8,904 nt of DNA, taken from Candidatus Omnitrophota bacterium. GTDB taxonomy: Bacteria; Omnitrophota; Gorgyraeia; Velamenicoccales; JABMQK01. The notes below the pieces were generated by a model. The model did no database searches and was not told where the DNA came from. It worked only from the letters and a program-made list of their open reading frames with translations. How positions within the stretch are numbered: the first letter of the stretch is position 1; each line of letters opens with the position of its first letter. The position numbers and the translations under genes are program-made. Below, piece after piece: positions 1 to 7,026 of the stretch. Location of the stretch: positions 1-8,904 of the forward strand of contig JAQTPJ010000023.1 of NCBI GenBank assembly GCA_028712915.1, given 5' to 3'.

Positions 1-1834
1 TTTGCTTCTGTGCACATTTGTGGACTTTGGCTATCGCAGGCAAAACAGCGCGCAGGAAGAAGGGGATTTTAGCCGTAACGGCGGTATGGTCGACATTTAC
101 CCCGCCACCTTCGATTGCCCTCTGCGTATAGAGTTTGATTACAATAAGATTGCTTCCATAGACAGTTACAATATCCTTACAGGCAAGGTGATATGGAAGC
201 ACAACATGGTAATAATCCTTCCTATAATAAAAAGCCATTCCAGCCGCTCTTCGTTATTGTTTGAAGAGATGCCGTTGCATAATTTCATCGATATAAAAAA
301 AGGCGATTATGTTGTGCATATTAAACACGGAATCGGCCGCTATTTGGGCATGGAGAAGATTAAGGTAAAGGATGAAGAAAAAGACCATTTGGTTATTGAA
401 TATGCCAATAGCGATATGCTGTATGTGCCTGTTGAAAAGGCGCACTTGGTGCAAAAGTATATTAGTTTTGAAGGCAGGAGCCCCAAGCTTTACCGCTTAG
501 GCTCGGGCGAATGGGAGAGGATTAAGGAAAGGGCGCGCAAAGGGCTGGTAAAGATAGCCATAGATTTATTGGAAATGCAGGCAAAGAGGCAGACGCTCTC
601 TGGATTTAAATTTTCCAAGGATACCGAGTGGCAGAAGGATTTTGAGAAAACTTTCGAATTCGCAGAGACTCCGGATCAGGCAAAGGCTGTGCAGGATGTA
701 AAGGTTGATATGGAATCCTCTAAGCCTATGGATAGGCTTTTGTGCGGCGATGTAGGTTATGGCAAGACAGAGGTTGCCATGAGGGCTTGTTTTAAAGCCG
801 CGATTGATAATAAACAAGTGGCTTTTCTGGTGCCTACTACGATATTGGCTGAGCAGCACTATCAGAATTTCCTCAAGAGATTAAAAGATTTTCCGTTGAA
901 CGTGGCTATGCTCAGCCGTTTTAAGACAAAGGCTGAGCAGAAAAATATAATTAAAGATTTGAGTAAAGGAAATATTGATATCATTATAGGCACGCACAGG
1001 ATGCTTTCGGATGATATCAAATTTAAAAATCTGGGATTGTTAATTATTGATGAGGAGCAGAAGTTTGGCGTAAAGGCAAAAGAGAAACTGAAAAAAATCA
1101 GGTTGTCTGTAGATGTCTTAACGCTTACCGCAACGCCGATACCGCGCACGCTTTATATGTCGCTTATGGGCGCAAAGGATATTTCAGTTATTAATACTCC
1201 GCCGCAGAATCGTATCCCTATAGAAACCCATGTGGACGAGTTCAGCCGGGATTTAATTAAAGGGGCAATCAATAGGGAAATCTCCAGGAAAGGGCAGGTT
1301 TATTTTATACACAACAGGGTGGATGATATAGAGAAAGTAAGGGATTTGGTAAAAGGATTTTGCCCTGAGTCCTGCAGGGTTAATTTTGCGCACGGGCAAA
1401 TGCCGGCGAAACTTCTGGAAAAAATTATGATTTCTTTTTTAAAGGGTGATATAGATATATTGGTTTCTACGAATATTATTGAATCAGGCATAGATGTGCC
1501 TAACGCCAATACCATAATTATAAATAATGCCGATACATTTGGCTTGTCTGATTTGCACCAGTTAAGAGGCAGGGTGGGCCGTTTTAACCGCAAGGCCTAT
1601 GCCTTTCTTCTCTTGCCTAAGAATAAAAGTGTAAATCCCGATGCGAACAAGAGGCTGGAAGCCATAAGGGAATATTCCGAGTTAGGTTCTGGTTTTAGGA
1701 TAGCCATGGAAGACCTGGAAATAAGAGGCGCGGGAAACCTCTTGGGCGTTGAGCAGCACGGTTATATAATGGCCGTAGGTTTTGATTTGTATTGCAGATT
1801 GATAAGGCAGGTTATTATGCAGCTTAAAAATTAA
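1..1834 (+). CDS. mfd: Transcription-repair coupling factor Mfd, 5'-truncated by the window edge; internally and C-terminally compact
   Basis: Mfd is a double-stranded DNA translocase that removes stalled RNA polymerase from lesions and recruits UvrA. The frame is open from base 2 (a TTG read as Leu, not a start), so the true start lies upstream. Residue numbers count from base 2. Residues about 15-75 match the UvrA-binding, UvrB-like domain 2 (GDFSRNGG, VDIYP). Residues about 92-190 are the CarD-like RNA polymerase interaction domain (GDYVVHIKHGIGRYLG). The RecG-like motor follows: Walker A GDVGYGKT at 249-256, DEEQ at 350-353, TLTATPIPRT at 374-383, motif VI QLRGRVGR at 520-527 and GAGNLLGVEQHG at 576-587. 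All motor motifs look intact. Two parts are missing relative to E. coli Mfd: domain 1b/D3 between residues 74 and 92, and the whole C-terminal D7 domain, since the protein stops 23 residues after GAGNLLG. The stop is 17 bases before surA. The family assignment is certain. Confidence 0.96.
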   Translation, partial: LLLCTFVDFGYRRQNSAQEEGDFSRNGGMVDIYPATFDCPLRIEFDYNKIASIDSYNILTGKVIWKHNMVIILPIIKSHSSRSSLLFEEMPLHNFIDIKKGDYVVHIKHGIGRYLGMEKIKVKDEEKDHLVIEYANSDMLYVPVEKAHLVQKYISFEGRSPKLYRLGSGEWERIKERARKGLVKIAIDLLEMQAKRQTLSGFKFSKDTEWQKDFEKTFEFAETPDQAKAVQDVKVDMESSKPMDRLLCGDVGYGKTEVAMRACFKAAIDNKQVAFLVPTTILAEQHYQNFLKRLKDFPLNVAMLSRFKTKAEQKNIIKDLSKGNIDIIIGTHRMLSDDIKFKNLGLLIIDEEQKFGVKAKEKLKKIRLSVDVLTLTATPIPRTLYMSLMGAKDISVINTPPQNRIPIETHVDEFSRDLIKGAINREISRKGQVYFIHNRVDDIEKVRDLVKGFCPESCRVNFAHGQMPAKLLEKIMISFLKGDIDILVSTNIIESGIDVPNANTIIINNADTFGLSDLHQLRGRVGRFNRKAYAFLLLPKNKSVNPDANKRLEAIREYSELGSGFRIAMEDLEIRGAGNLLGVEQHGYIMAVGFDLYCRLIRQVIMQLKN

Positions 1835-1840
1835 TATAAC

Positions 1841-1846
1841 AGGGAG
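1841..1846 (+). promoter_or_regulatory. Ribosome binding site of surA-like gene (AGGGAG)
   Basis: AGGGAG lies 5 bases before a GTG codon at 1852. It supports GTG as the start, because the codons that follow directly give a Lys-Lys-plus-hydrophobic signal peptide. Confidence 0.7.
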
Positions 1847-1851
1847 CGATT

Positions 1852-2745
1852 GTGAAGAAAATTATTCTATTATCTTTTTTGATTTTATTCCTTAGCGTTT
1901 GCTGCGCCTATTCCCTGGAAGATAAGGTCGTGGCTATAGTAAATGACGAGGTTATTACAAAAGCAGAACTGAATATGTATATCAGTATGTTAAAGATACA
2001 GATAACAGAAGAAGGGTGGCAAAAGTATGAAATGTCAGAGAAGAAAGCGCTGGAAAATCTTATAGAGAATAGATTGATATTGCAGGAAGCAAAAAATAAT
2101 AAGATAGAAGTGGAAGATCGCTACGTAGAATCAAGATTAGCAAAGATGAGGAGCAATTTTTCGTCCGAGTATGAATTTTCTGATTTTTTGGCCAGACAGG
2201 GTTTTACGCTATCGGAATTTAGAAAACATATGGAAGAACAGATGCTTGCCGACAGATTGATAGCCCTGAAAATACGCAACAGGATACTAATCAGCCCCAG
2301 CGAGGTTACGGATTATTACAATAAGCATATCAACGATTTTTATTTTCCTGAAAGGATTTATACGGATAGCATATTTGTGGGTACTGAAAACCTGGCAAAA
2401 GAGGTTTACAATAAGCTAAAAGGCGGGGCTGACTTTGGCGAGCTGCAGAAACAGTATTCAAAGAGGGGAAGTTTAGGCATGGTAACCAAAGGGCAACTGC
2501 TTAAAGAGATTGAAGACGCTATTTTTAATTTAGAGGTCGGTAAATTTTCTAAACCGGTTGAAACCTCAGACGGTTTTTATATATTTATGGCAAAAGAAAA
2601 ATTGCCTCCTTCGGCAAGGGAATTAAAGGATGTCCAGCAGGTTATTTACAATATAATCTGGGAAAACAAATACAGCGCTAAATTAAAAGAATTTATCGGA
2701 CAGATTAAAGAAAAATCATACATTCTTATCAAAGATGAAAAGTAA
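1852..2745 (+). CDS. surA: SurA-like periplasmic chaperone with one degenerate parvulin domain
   Basis: This is a 297-residue exported protein of the SurA/PrsA/PpiC group, which escorts unfolded outer-membrane proteins across the periplasm. Residues 1-21 form a signal peptide (MKK, then a hydrophobic run ending CCAYS) with likely cleavage after Ser21. The mature start LEDKVVAIVNDEVITKAEL is the typical SurA N-domain opening, and the helical N-domain runs to about 165. One parvulin-like domain covers about 169-248 (GGADFGELQKQYS, GSLGMVTKGQL, AIFNLEVGKFSKPVETSDGF), followed by a C-terminal helix at about 256-288. E. coli SurA has two parvulin domains and 428 residues. Both histidine positions usual in active parvulins are lost: the first strand reads YTDSIFV, and the last reads GFYIF instead of GYHI or GFHI. 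A chaperone without isomerase activity is therefore likely (inference). The gene starts 17 bases after mfd, overlaps pdxA by 11 bases, and precedes pdxA-rsmA as in E. coli. A PpiC-type name would also fit. Confidence 0.85.
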   Translation: MKKIILLSFLILFLSVCCAYSLEDKVVAIVNDEVITKAELNMYISMLKIQITEEGWQKYEMSEKKALENLIENRLILQEAKNNKIEVEDRYVESRLAKMRSNFSSEYEFSDFLARQGFTLSEFRKHMEEQMLADRLIALKIRNRILISPSEVTDYYNKHINDFYFPERIYTDSIFVGTENLAKEVYNKLKGGADFGELQKQYSKRGSLGMVTKGQLLKEIEDAIFNLEVGKFSKPVETSDGFYIFMAKEKLPPSARELKDVQQVIYNIIWENKYSAKLKEFIGQIKEKSYILIKDEK

Positions 2746-3688
2746 GATAAAAATAGGCATAACCATAGGCGACCCTTCGGGTATTGGCCCGGAAATCACA
2801 TTGAAGGCGTTGAGGAAATTTAATGCACCGAGGGATTGTGAAATTCTTGTATTTGCGGATAAAGTAGCGTTTAAACAATCAGAATTAAAAAGTAATATGA
2901 ATAAATTCAATCTGATAGATTTGGATATTCTGAAGAAAGGTGAGCTTAAACAGGGGGTTTTATCCAAGAAATTTGGTTCAGCAAGCCTGTCTTATCTGAA
3001 AAAGGCTGTTGAATATTTAAAACAAGGCAGGATAAATTGCCTGGTTACGGCTCCGGTCAGCAAGAAGGCTATAAGCTTAAACGGCGTAGGATTCTGCGGC
3101 CATACAGAGTTTCTGGCTGAAGAATTTGCGGTAAGAAAATTTGTGATGATGTTTGTTTCTGAAAAGTTAAAATTAAGCCTGGTTACGCGCCATATCGCCT
3201 TAAAAGATGTATCAAAACAAATAAAAAAGGAAGATGTGTTTAATGTCATTTTGCTTACTTATGATGCGCTTAGGAATAATTTCGGCATTAAGCAGCCGAG
3301 GATGGCGGTTTCCGCTTTAAACCCGCATGGACCGGAAACAGGAAAAGAAGAAGGCGCTGTGATTAAACCTGCTATAGAAAAATTTATAAATATCTACAAA
3401 ACAAAAAATATCCATGGCCCCTTGCCTGCGGATACTATTTTTAATCGTGTATTAAATAAAGAATTAGACGCCGTTGTATGCATGTATCACGATCAGGGCC
3501 TGATTCCTTTTAAAATGTTATGTTTTTCCGAAGGAGTAAACTTAACGTTAGGACTGCCTTTTGTACGCACTTCTCCTGTCCACGGCACAGCGTTCGATAT
3601 AGCCGGTAAAAATAAGGCGGATTGCAGCTCTATGTTAGCGGCGATAAAGTTGGCGTATACGCTTACCAAAAACAAACTAAAAGATTAA
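2735..3688 (+). CDS. pdxA: 4-hydroxythreonine-4-phosphate dehydrogenase PdxA
   Basis: PdxA oxidises 4-phosphohydroxy-L-threonine with NAD in the DXP-dependent pathway to pyridoxal phosphate; PdxJ then condenses the product with deoxyxylulose 5-phosphate. The 317-residue protein is close to the usual 320-330. It opens with GITIGDPSGIGPE (residues 8-20) and has TAPVSKKAI (105-113) and GHTEFLAE (122-129). The three metal-binding histidines of the family appear as His153 (TRHIA), His198 (ALNPHG) and His252 (YHDQG). The C-terminal SEGVNLTLGLP...RTSPVHGTAFDIAG block (265-291) is intact. The glycine-rich stretch after NPH is about three residues shorter than usual. The ATG lies inside the last codons of the surA-like gene (11-base overlap) without a clear Shine-Dalgarno, so translation is probably coupled. 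The related D-threonate/D-erythronate 4-phosphate dehydrogenases share this fold, but the surA-pdxA-rsmA context favours PdxA. Confidence 0.93.
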   Translation: MKSKIKIGITIGDPSGIGPEITLKALRKFNAPRDCEILVFADKVAFKQSELKSNMNKFNLIDLDILKKGELKQGVLSKKFGSASLSYLKKAVEYLKQGRINCLVTAPVSKKAISLNGVGFCGHTEFLAEEFAVRKFVMMFVSEKLKLSLVTRHIALKDVSKQIKKEDVFNVILLTYDALRNNFGIKQPRMAVSALNPHGPETGKEEGAVIKPAIEKFINIYKTKNIHGPLPADTIFNRVLNKELDAVVCMYHDQGLIPFKMLCFSEGVNLTLGLPFVRTSPVHGTAFDIAGKNKADCSSMLAAIKLAYTLTKNKLKD

Positions 3689-4527
3689 TGCCGTCCCTAC
3701 CTTTAAATTTTCATTCCAAGAAGAGATTCGGCCAGAACTTTTTAACAGACAAGAATATCCTGTCCAAGATATTAAAATCAATATCCGTATCGGAAGATGA
3801 TGTGATTTTAGAGATTGGCCCCGGCAAGGGAATTCTTACCAGGGGATTATTACCTTGGGCGGATAAAGTCATCGCCGTAGAATTAGATAAATATCTATAC
3901 GGCTACCTAAAAACAGATTTGGGGGATTTCAACAATTTAGAATTGATAAACAGCGATATACTGGAATTTGATTTAAGGGGGTTTTTAAAGAAGATAAATG
4001 TAAAGCATAAGATTAAGCTGACCGGTAATATACCCTACAATATTACTTCACCGATATTGGAATATGTTTTTAGCAATATAAATCTGATAGATAGTGTTTA
4101 TATTATGGTCCAGAAAGAATTTGCCTTAAGGTTGGTTGCCAGGCCGAACACAAAAGATTATTCCAGCATTTCCTGTTTTGTGCAGTTTCATATGGAGCCG
4201 ACCCTGCTTTTTACCGTAAAGCGGACATGTTTTAGCCCCAAACCTAAAGTGGATTCCTGTTTTGTAAGATTGCTGCCCAGGCAGTTAAGGCTGAAACCTA
4301 AGGATAACGATTTATTGTTTAAAGTTATCCGTAACGCTTTTAACCAGCGCAGGAAAAATGTCCTGAATTCATTATCCACGTTATTGGATAAAGGCGAAGT
4401 AACCGATATATTGGCCAAGTTACGCTTAAATAGCAACCTGCGCGCGGAGAATCTTTCACTTGAGGATTATATCAGGATTAGCAATGCATTTTTTGATTGC
4501 AATAACTTTAGCCATCCTGTATTATGA
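3688..4527 (+). CDS. rsmA: 16S rRNA (adenine1518-N6/adenine1519-N6)-dimethyltransferase RsmA (KsgA)
   Basis: RsmA dimethylates two adjacent adenines in helix 45 of 16S rRNA with S-adenosylmethionine, a late checkpoint of 30S assembly. The start chosen is the ATG at 3688, which shares one base with the pdxA stop (TAATG) and gives 279 residues, close to the family's roughly 270. An in-frame ATG at 3622 would add 22 unrelated residues inside pdxA. Visible motifs are KRFGQNFL (12-19), SAM-binding motif I LEIGPGKGILT (41-51), the acidic ribose contact VIAVELD (61-67), catalytic motif IV GNIPYNI (113-119), FSPKPKVDS (182-190) and AFNQRRKNVLNSL (217-229). NIPY replaces the more common NLPY conservatively. 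There is no Shine-Dalgarno, so coupling to pdxA is likely. The protein is full length and should be active. Confidence 0.96.
   Translation: MPSLPLNFHSKKRFGQNFLTDKNILSKILKSISVSEDDVILEIGPGKGILTRGLLPWADKVIAVELDKYLYGYLKTDLGDFNNLELINSDILEFDLRGFLKKINVKHKIKLTGNIPYNITSPILEYVFSNINLIDSVYIMVQKEFALRLVARPNTKDYSSISCFVQFHMEPTLLFTVKRTCFSPKPKVDSCFVRLLPRQLRLKPKDNDLLFKVIRNAFNQRRKNVLNSLSTLLDKGEVTDILAKLRLNSNLRAENLSLEDYIRISNAFFDCNNFSHPVL
4497..4525 (+). promoter_or_regulatory. Candidate sigma70 promoter inside the 3' end of rsmA
   Basis: TTGCAA (4497-4502) and TATTAT (4520-4525) are separated by 17 bases and match the -35 and -10 consensus at 4/6 and 5/6 positions. Transcription would begin near 4532, about 30 bases before the STAS-PilZ start. 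It lies across the largest gap between genes upstream of gatB, so it could give STAS-PilZ-gatCAB independent expression. This is a sequence match only, and such matches are common in AT-rich DNA. Confidence 0.3.
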
Positions 4528-4563
4528 TTTAAGTTACTCTAAATAGACAACTGATAATAAGAT

Positions 4564-5274
4564 ATGGAAATAAAAGGCAGGACAAAAGGTAAAGTTATCA
4601 TACTGGATATAGCCGGGCGCGTTGATGAGAACGCCGCTAATTTTATTGAAACAGTCGGCCAGTGCCTTCACGACGGCTATATCGATATACTCTGCAACCT
4701 TGAGGGCGTGGATTTTATCGATTATATGGGTATTTCCGTGATAGTCATCGCCTACAAGGAAGTAACAAACAGTAAGGGCAGGATGAAATTTGTGAACATT
4801 CCGGTGCATTTAAGGGGGTTATTTTCCGTTACGGGGTTAGATAAAGTTATAGAAATTTACGCTGATGAAAACCTGGCTTTAAACAGCTTTAAGGAAGATA
4901 GGATTATAGAAAATATTCAGAAGATGCAGCTCAGGCGGCGTTTCAAGCGGCTGCCTATTGATATAAAGGTGGAGCTTAAGGGTAAGTATGATAAAGAAGG
5001 GCTTTGCATTAAGACTGACCTTTTGGATCTGAGCGCGCTTGGGGCTTATGTATACGGATGCGACGGGTTTAAATTAGGCGACGAGGTTGTTATAACTTTT
5101 ACCCTCCCTCCCAAACCTGAGGAATTGAAAGTTGACGGCCGGGTGGTGTGGTTGTCCGACAAACACGTCCAGCAGCATCTTCATCCCGGAATGGGCATTG
5201 AGTTCCACAATATTTCCGCTGATGAGCAGAAAAAATTGATAGAGTTTATCGAAAGGAACCTGTCTTTTATTTAA
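4564..5274 (+). CDS. STAS-PilZ two-domain protein (putative c-di-GMP effector)
   Basis: This 236-residue cytoplasmic protein has no signal peptide or membrane segment. Residues 1-110 form a STAS domain like anti-sigma-factor antagonists (VIILDIAGRVDENAA; LEGVDFIDYMGISVIVIAYKEV; GRMKFVNIP; GLDKVIEIYADENLAL). The usual phosphorylatable D-S-S-G loop of SpoIIAA-type proteins reads D53-Y-M-G56, so the serine switch is gone. Residues about 122-236 form a PilZ domain with both c-di-GMP-binding motifs: RxxxR at R125-R129 and DxSxxG at D155-L-S-A-L-G160. Strands typical of PilZ follow (GDEVVITFTLP, VDGRVVW, GMGIEF), then a C-terminal helix. A reasonable inference is that c-di-GMP binding changes how the STAS domain meets a partner. 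No partner kinase, sigma factor or transporter is encoded nearby, so the target is unknown. The gene lies 36 bases after rsmA and 11 before gatC, without a clear Shine-Dalgarno. Confidence 0.88.
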   Translation: MEIKGRTKGKVIILDIAGRVDENAANFIETVGQCLHDGYIDILCNLEGVDFIDYMGISVIVIAYKEVTNSKGRMKFVNIPVHLRGLFSVTGLDKVIEIYADENLALNSFKEDRIIENIQKMQLRRRFKRLPIDIKVELKGKYDKEGLCIKTDLLDLSALGAYVYGCDGFKLGDEVVITFTLPPKPEELKVDGRVVWLSDKHVQQHLHPGMGIEFHNISADEQKKLIEFIERNLSFI

Positions 5275-5285
5275 CCAGGCAATTT

Positions 5286-5573
5286 ATGAACATTTCCAAA
5301 GATACAGTAAAATACGTAGCCAATTTAGCAAGGCTGGGGCTTAACGACGAAGAATTGGAAAAGTTTTCCCTCCAGCTTAACGATATACTTCAGTATATCG
5401 AGCAGCTAAAGGAAGTGGATATTTCCAAGATTGCGCCCACAGCCCATGTATTGGATATCAAAAACGTAAAAAGAAAAGATGAGCCCAGCGCTTCTTTGCC
5501 GGTGAAGGAAGCATTGAATAATTCTCCGCAGAAGGAAGGCTCGTTTTTTAAAGTCCCTAAGGTGATTGAATAA
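5286..5573 (+). CDS. gatC: Asp-tRNA(Asn)/Glu-tRNA(Gln) amidotransferase subunit C
   Basis: GatC is the small belt subunit that wraps around GatA and GatB and stabilises the amidotransferase complex. The 95-residue length is normal for the family. It shows the whole family pattern: [14 protein letters not shown] near the N terminus (residues 11-24), [22 protein letters not shown] in the middle, and the extended arm with RKDEP and FFKVPKVIE at the C terminus that lies on GatA. Only a weak AGG (5277-5279) precedes the ATG. The stop overlaps the gatA start by one base (TAATG), which suggests translational coupling and equal subunit amounts. An AAGGTG at 5559-5564, inside the last gatC codons, is the likely gatA Shine-Dalgarno. 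Confidence 0.95.
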   Translation: MNISKDTVKYVANLARLGLNDEELEKFSLQLNDILQYIEQLKEVDISKIAPTAHVLDIKNVKRKDEPSASLPVKEALNNSPQKEGSFFKVPKVIE

Positions 5574-7015
5574 TGTTAAATACCAAGACTGCTCATGAAT
5601 TGTTGGATTTGATAAAGGCAGGAAAAGCCAGCCGGGACAAGATTTTATCCGACTTGAAATCGCGCATTGATAAAGTTGAACCAAAAGTCAAAGCATATGC
5701 GCATCTTCCCAAAGAAACAGATTCTGCCAAGCAAGACTCCTTGCTAAATGGAATTCCTATCGCGATCAAAGACAACATTTGCACAAAAGGCCAGTTCGCT
5801 ACCTGCGCTTCGCGTATCCTGGAGAATTTCAGCGCGCCTTATGACGCTACTGTTATAAAAAAGTTAAAAGAGAAAGGCGCTTTGATTTTCGGCAAGACCA
5901 ATATGGATGAATTCGCGTTTGGTTCATCGTGCGAGACATCCTGTTATGGCCCGACGCGTAACCCCTGGGATTTAGAAAGAGTGCCTGGTGGCTCCAGCGG
6001 CGGTTCTGCCGCAGCAGTGGCGGCTGACGAGGCAATCTGGGCCTTGGGTTCAGATACAGGCGGCTCTATCAGACAGCCGGCAGCGCTATGCGCAGTAGTG
6101 GGATTAAAGCCTACTTACGGGCGGGTTTCCCGTTACGGGCTTATTGCTTTTGCCTCCAGTTTGGACCAGATTGGCCCTATCACCAAAGATGTCCACGACG
6201 CAGCCTTGCTTTTGAATGTGATATCTGGGCATGATGAAAAAGATTCAACTTGCGCGGATATTCCCACTGTTGATTATACATCTTGTTTTACAAAAGACCT
6301 GAAGGGCGTAAAAATAGCCATACCAAAAGAATATTTTATTAAAGGACTAGATAAGGAAGTTGAAGATTCGGTCAAACAGGCAAAGGCTGTCTTGGAAAAA
6401 TTAGGGGCGACCTTTAAAGAGGTAAGCCTGCCGCATACAAAATACGCGGTCAGCGTTTATTACATTATTGCTACGGCAGAAGCGAGTTCCAACCTGGCGC
6501 GTTTCGACGGAGTGCAGTATGGGTTTAGGGATAAATCTTCAGGTTCGGATGAGTCAGGACAGCTGATTTCCATGTATAAACAAACAAGAGGAAAAGGTTT
6601 TGGCTTGGAGGCAAAAAGAAGAATTATACTGGGGACTTATGTTTTGTCCAGCGGGTATTACGACGCTTACTATTTACGGGCGCTTAAAGTCAGGACTTTG
6701 ATAAAAAATGATTTTGATAAGGTGTTTAAAGATTTTGACTGCGTGCTTACGCCGACCTCGCCCACAGCCGCGTTTAAAGTCGGAGAGAGATTGGAAAATC
6801 CGCTCTCTATGTATTTATCGGATATTTATACTATCTCGGCTAATTTGGCAGGGATACCCGCTATTTCAATCCCATGCGGTTTTACAAAAAATAAATTACC
6901 CATAGGCCTGCAGCTTTTGAGCGCGCCTTTTAAAGAAGAAAATTTGTTCAGGTCAGCTTATGCCTTTGAGCAGAATACGCCCTGGCATAAGATGAAGCCG
7001 GATTTAAATATTTAG
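5573..7015 (+). CDS. gatA: Asp-tRNA(Asn)/Glu-tRNA(Gln) amidotransferase subunit A
   Basis: GatA is the glutaminase subunit: it releases ammonia from glutamine, which travels to GatB to amidate Glu-tRNA(Gln) or Asp-tRNA(Asn). The 480 residues match the normal length of about 485. The amidase-signature triad is complete: Lys66 in PIAIKDNI, the cis-Ser141 in PGGSSGGSA and the nucleophile Ser165 in [11 protein letters not shown]. The spacings of 75 and 24 residues equal those in S. aureus GatA (Lys79, Ser154, Ser178). [14 protein letters not shown] (177-190), the SLDQIGP block and the C-terminal [10 protein letters not shown] and [11 protein letters not shown] blocks are also present. The start at 5573 overlaps the gatC stop and has AAGGTG 8 bases upstream. 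Position between gatC and gatB excludes a stand-alone amidase. Confidence 0.97.
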   Translation: MLNTKTAHELLDLIKAGKASRDKILSDLKSRIDKVEPKVKAYAHLPKETDSAKQDSLLNGIPIAIKDNICTKGQFATCASRILENFSAPYDATVIKKLKEKGALIFGKTNMDEFAFGSSCETSCYGPTRNPWDLERVPGGSSGGSAAAVAADEAIWALGSDTGGSIRQPAALCAVVGLKPTYGRVSRYGLIAFASSLDQIGPITKDVHDAALLLNVISGHDEKDSTCADIPTVDYTSCFTKDLKGVKIAIPKEYFIKGLDKEVEDSVKQAKAVLEKLGATFKEVSLPHTKYAVSVYYIIATAEASSNLARFDGVQYGFRDKSSGSDESGQLISMYKQTRGKGFGLEAKRRIILGTYVLSSGYYDAYYLRALKVRTLIKNDFDKVFKDFDCVLTPTSPTAAFKVGERLENPLSMYLSDIYTISANLAGIPAISIPCGFTKNKLPIGLQLLSAPFKEENLFRSAYAFEQNTPWHKMKPDLNI

Positions 7016-7026
7016 CCCGAATTAAT

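Noticed and set aside
254..1593. Open frames on the minus strand opposite mfd (and similar ones opposite pdxA, rsmA, gatA and gatB)
   Set aside because: They are shadows of well-conserved genes, with no recognisable domains and no room for promoters of their own.
1885..1914. Lipoprotein signal in the SurA-like protein (LSVCC)
   Set aside because: The residue before the first Cys is Val, not Gly, Ala or Ser, and the second Cys lacks a suitable -3 residue. A signal peptidase I site after AYS fits better.
3326..3352. PdxA damaged by a deletion after NPH
   Set aside because: The glycine-rich loop is about three residues short, but the metal histidines and all other blocks are intact and in frame. 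This looks like normal loop variation.
3622..3687. Upstream in-frame ATG that would extend RsmA by 22 residues
   Set aside because: The added residues lie wholly inside pdxA in another frame and resemble no RsmA N terminus. The ATG at 3688 overlapping the pdxA stop gives the normal length.
6708..6905. 65-codon plus-strand frame inside gatA
   Set aside because: It lies out of frame inside an intact, conserved part of gatA and its product has no domain-like pattern.
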